A stretch of DNA of 64,000 nucleotides from Bacteroides fragilis (lineage in GTDB: Bacteria; Bacillota; Clostridia; Lachnospirales; Lachnospiraceae), in assembly GCA_023664485.1 (NCBI GenBank), contig JAMPFK010000006.1, positions 1 through 64,000 on the forward strand. Direction: 5' to 3'. The translations under genes were made by a program, and so were the position numbers. Shown here piece by piece: positions 63,188 to 64,000 of the stretch (the stretch's first letter is position 1; every line of letters starts with the position of its first letter). The notes beneath the pieces were generated by a model. That model saw nothing but the letters and a program-made list of their open reading frames with translations. It ran no database searches and was not told the DNA's origin.

Positions 63188-64000
63188 TTATTCCTTAACT
63201 GCTCCGACATTAACGCCCTGTACGAAATATTTCTGCAGGAACGGATACAGAATCATGAACGGAATAACAACAACGATGATCGCCGCATTCTTAATCGTAT
63301 TCTCCGTCGCGTTTCCGGCTGCCGTCGGCAGGTCGCTGCCCATGATCATACCGCGCAGCTTCATCTGGAAGTTGTATAAATCGGAATTGTTGATATACAA
63401 TTTGTAATGGGTATAGTCGTTCCAGTAGGATACCGCATACATCAAACCGATGGAAGCAAGCGCCGGCTTCGACATCGGAAGTACGATCTTGATAAACGTC
63501 TGCATCGGCGTACTGCCATCCAGGGTGGCGGCCTCATACAGACTGGCCGGAATTCCTTCGAAGAAGTTCCGCATCAATACCAGATTGTATACATTCAATG
63601 CCGGATACAGGATTACGACCCACAGCGTATTCGTCAGATGGAACTGCCGCAATACCAGATATGTAGGAATCATACCGCCGTTGAAGATCATCGTAAAGAG
63701 CAGCAGATTCGCAAAAATCGTACGTCCCGGCATTTCCCACTGAATCAGTACATACGCGCCTAATGTCGATAATGTCAGCGCGAGCACCGTACCAACGACG
63801 GTCGTCAAAACAGAAATCATCAGCGGACGGGACAGCGTCGGGTTCGACAATACCTGCTGATATCCGTCAAGACCGAATTTTTCCGGCCACAGTTTCATAC
63901 CATATGCGGTTCTCAAATCAAAGGAGTCAACCAGTATCTTCCAGATCGGTATAATAATGATCAAAGCTACGATAATAAATACAAGGCCGTTTATCACCGA
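63188..64000 (-). CDS. Sugar ABC transporter permease, MalG/LplC type (5' end outside window)
   Basis: At least 270 residues of an inner-membrane permease. The EAA loop is visible as EAATLDGSTPMQTFIKIVLPMSKPAL, and MINGLVFIIVALIIIIPIWKI is near the start. The frame is still open at the window edge. Pairs with another permease and a binding protein beyond the window; substrate probably a pectin or xylan oligosaccharide. Confidence 0.88.
   Translation of the reverse strand, partial: SVINGLVFIIVALIIIIPIWKILVDSFDLRTAYGMKLWPEKFGLDGYQQVLSNPTLSRPLMISVLTTVVGTVLALTLSTLGAYVLIQWEMPGRTIFANLLLFTMIFNGGMIPTYLVLRQFHLTNTLWVVILYPALNVYNLVLMRNFFEGIPASLYEAATLDGSTPMQTFIKIVLPMSKPALASIGLMYAVSYWNDYTHYKLYINNSDLYNFQMKLRGMIMGSDLPTAAGNATENTIKNAAIIVVVIPFMILYPFLQKYFVQGVNVGAVKE

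Overview
The window reads as a chromosomal segment of a spore-forming gut Lachnospiraceae (Clostridium cluster XIVa-like) bacterium. The evidence is a methionine aminopeptidase with an N-terminal SEC-C motif, SpmB, DUF1002 and DUF3892 proteins, LytS/YesN-type sensors, split transketolase, a T-box in front of metG, and clustered plant-glycan genes. Almost all genes lie on the minus strand. I saw no rRNA or tRNA genes.

Layout. 1-12.2 kb: start of a sugar-ABC ATPase, YesL-like protein, HD-GYP protein, GNAT, D-lactate dehydrogenase-like enzyme, DUF1002 protein, lipase-like hydrolase, metG with its T-box leader, DUF3892 protein, a membrane coiled-coil protein, and a dcm-vsr pair. 12.2-30.4 kb: map and rpe, then a pentose cluster (reading down the minus strand: sugar-binding lipoprotein, ATPase, two permeases, araA, araB, araD, split transketolase, rpe), a divergent AraR-like repressor, and a three-gene sensing module (histidine kinase, sugar-binding lipoprotein, response regulator). 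30.5-37.3 kb: DUF885 peptidase-like protein, and a MarR-controlled FtsX/MacB-type ABC exporter with a very long coiled coil. 37.4-51.2 kb: a frameshifted Rpn-type nuclease remnant, a small mobile cassette, a 36-repeat type I-C CRISPR array, and a complete I-C cas operon including an internally translated Cas11c. 51.2-64 kb: spmB, ackA, pta, an SDR/NTF2-like pair, two GH105-type proteins, MATE pump, an ankyrin-GH43 fusion, a second GH43, a rhamnogalacturonan acetylesterase-like SGNH hydrolase and a sugar permease that runs off the window.

The most striking observation is at the trailer end of the CRISPR array. A degenerate terminal repeat (38320-38351) is separated from the last full repeat (40506-40537) by 2.15 kb instead of one spacer. 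That interval holds a tyrosine recombinase, a convergent type I toxin-antitoxin-like locus encoding a 30-residue hydrophobic peptide, and two head-to-head cassettes for alternative phage tail-fibre C-termini bounded by 22-bp inverted repeats. A 15-bp sequence (ATAAATTGCTATTTA) sits at both ends of the insertion. Collapsing the two copies restores a spacer of exactly 34 nt, the commonest spacer length in the array. The outer arms at the two ends would join into a symmetric recombinase-type site on an excised circle, leaving the spacer as an imperfect attB. My reading is that a phage-derived, recombinase-bearing tail-fibre switching cassette integrated by site-specific recombination into a CRISPR spacer. 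The geometry is seen directly; the history is inference.

How the parts work together: the array, I-C effector and adaptation genes form an apparently intact immune system with repeated sampling of related phage sequences. The pentose operon and its two regulators, plus the GH43/GH105/esterase genes, point to growth on arabinoxylan and pectin side chains, with pta-ackA making acetate and ATP.
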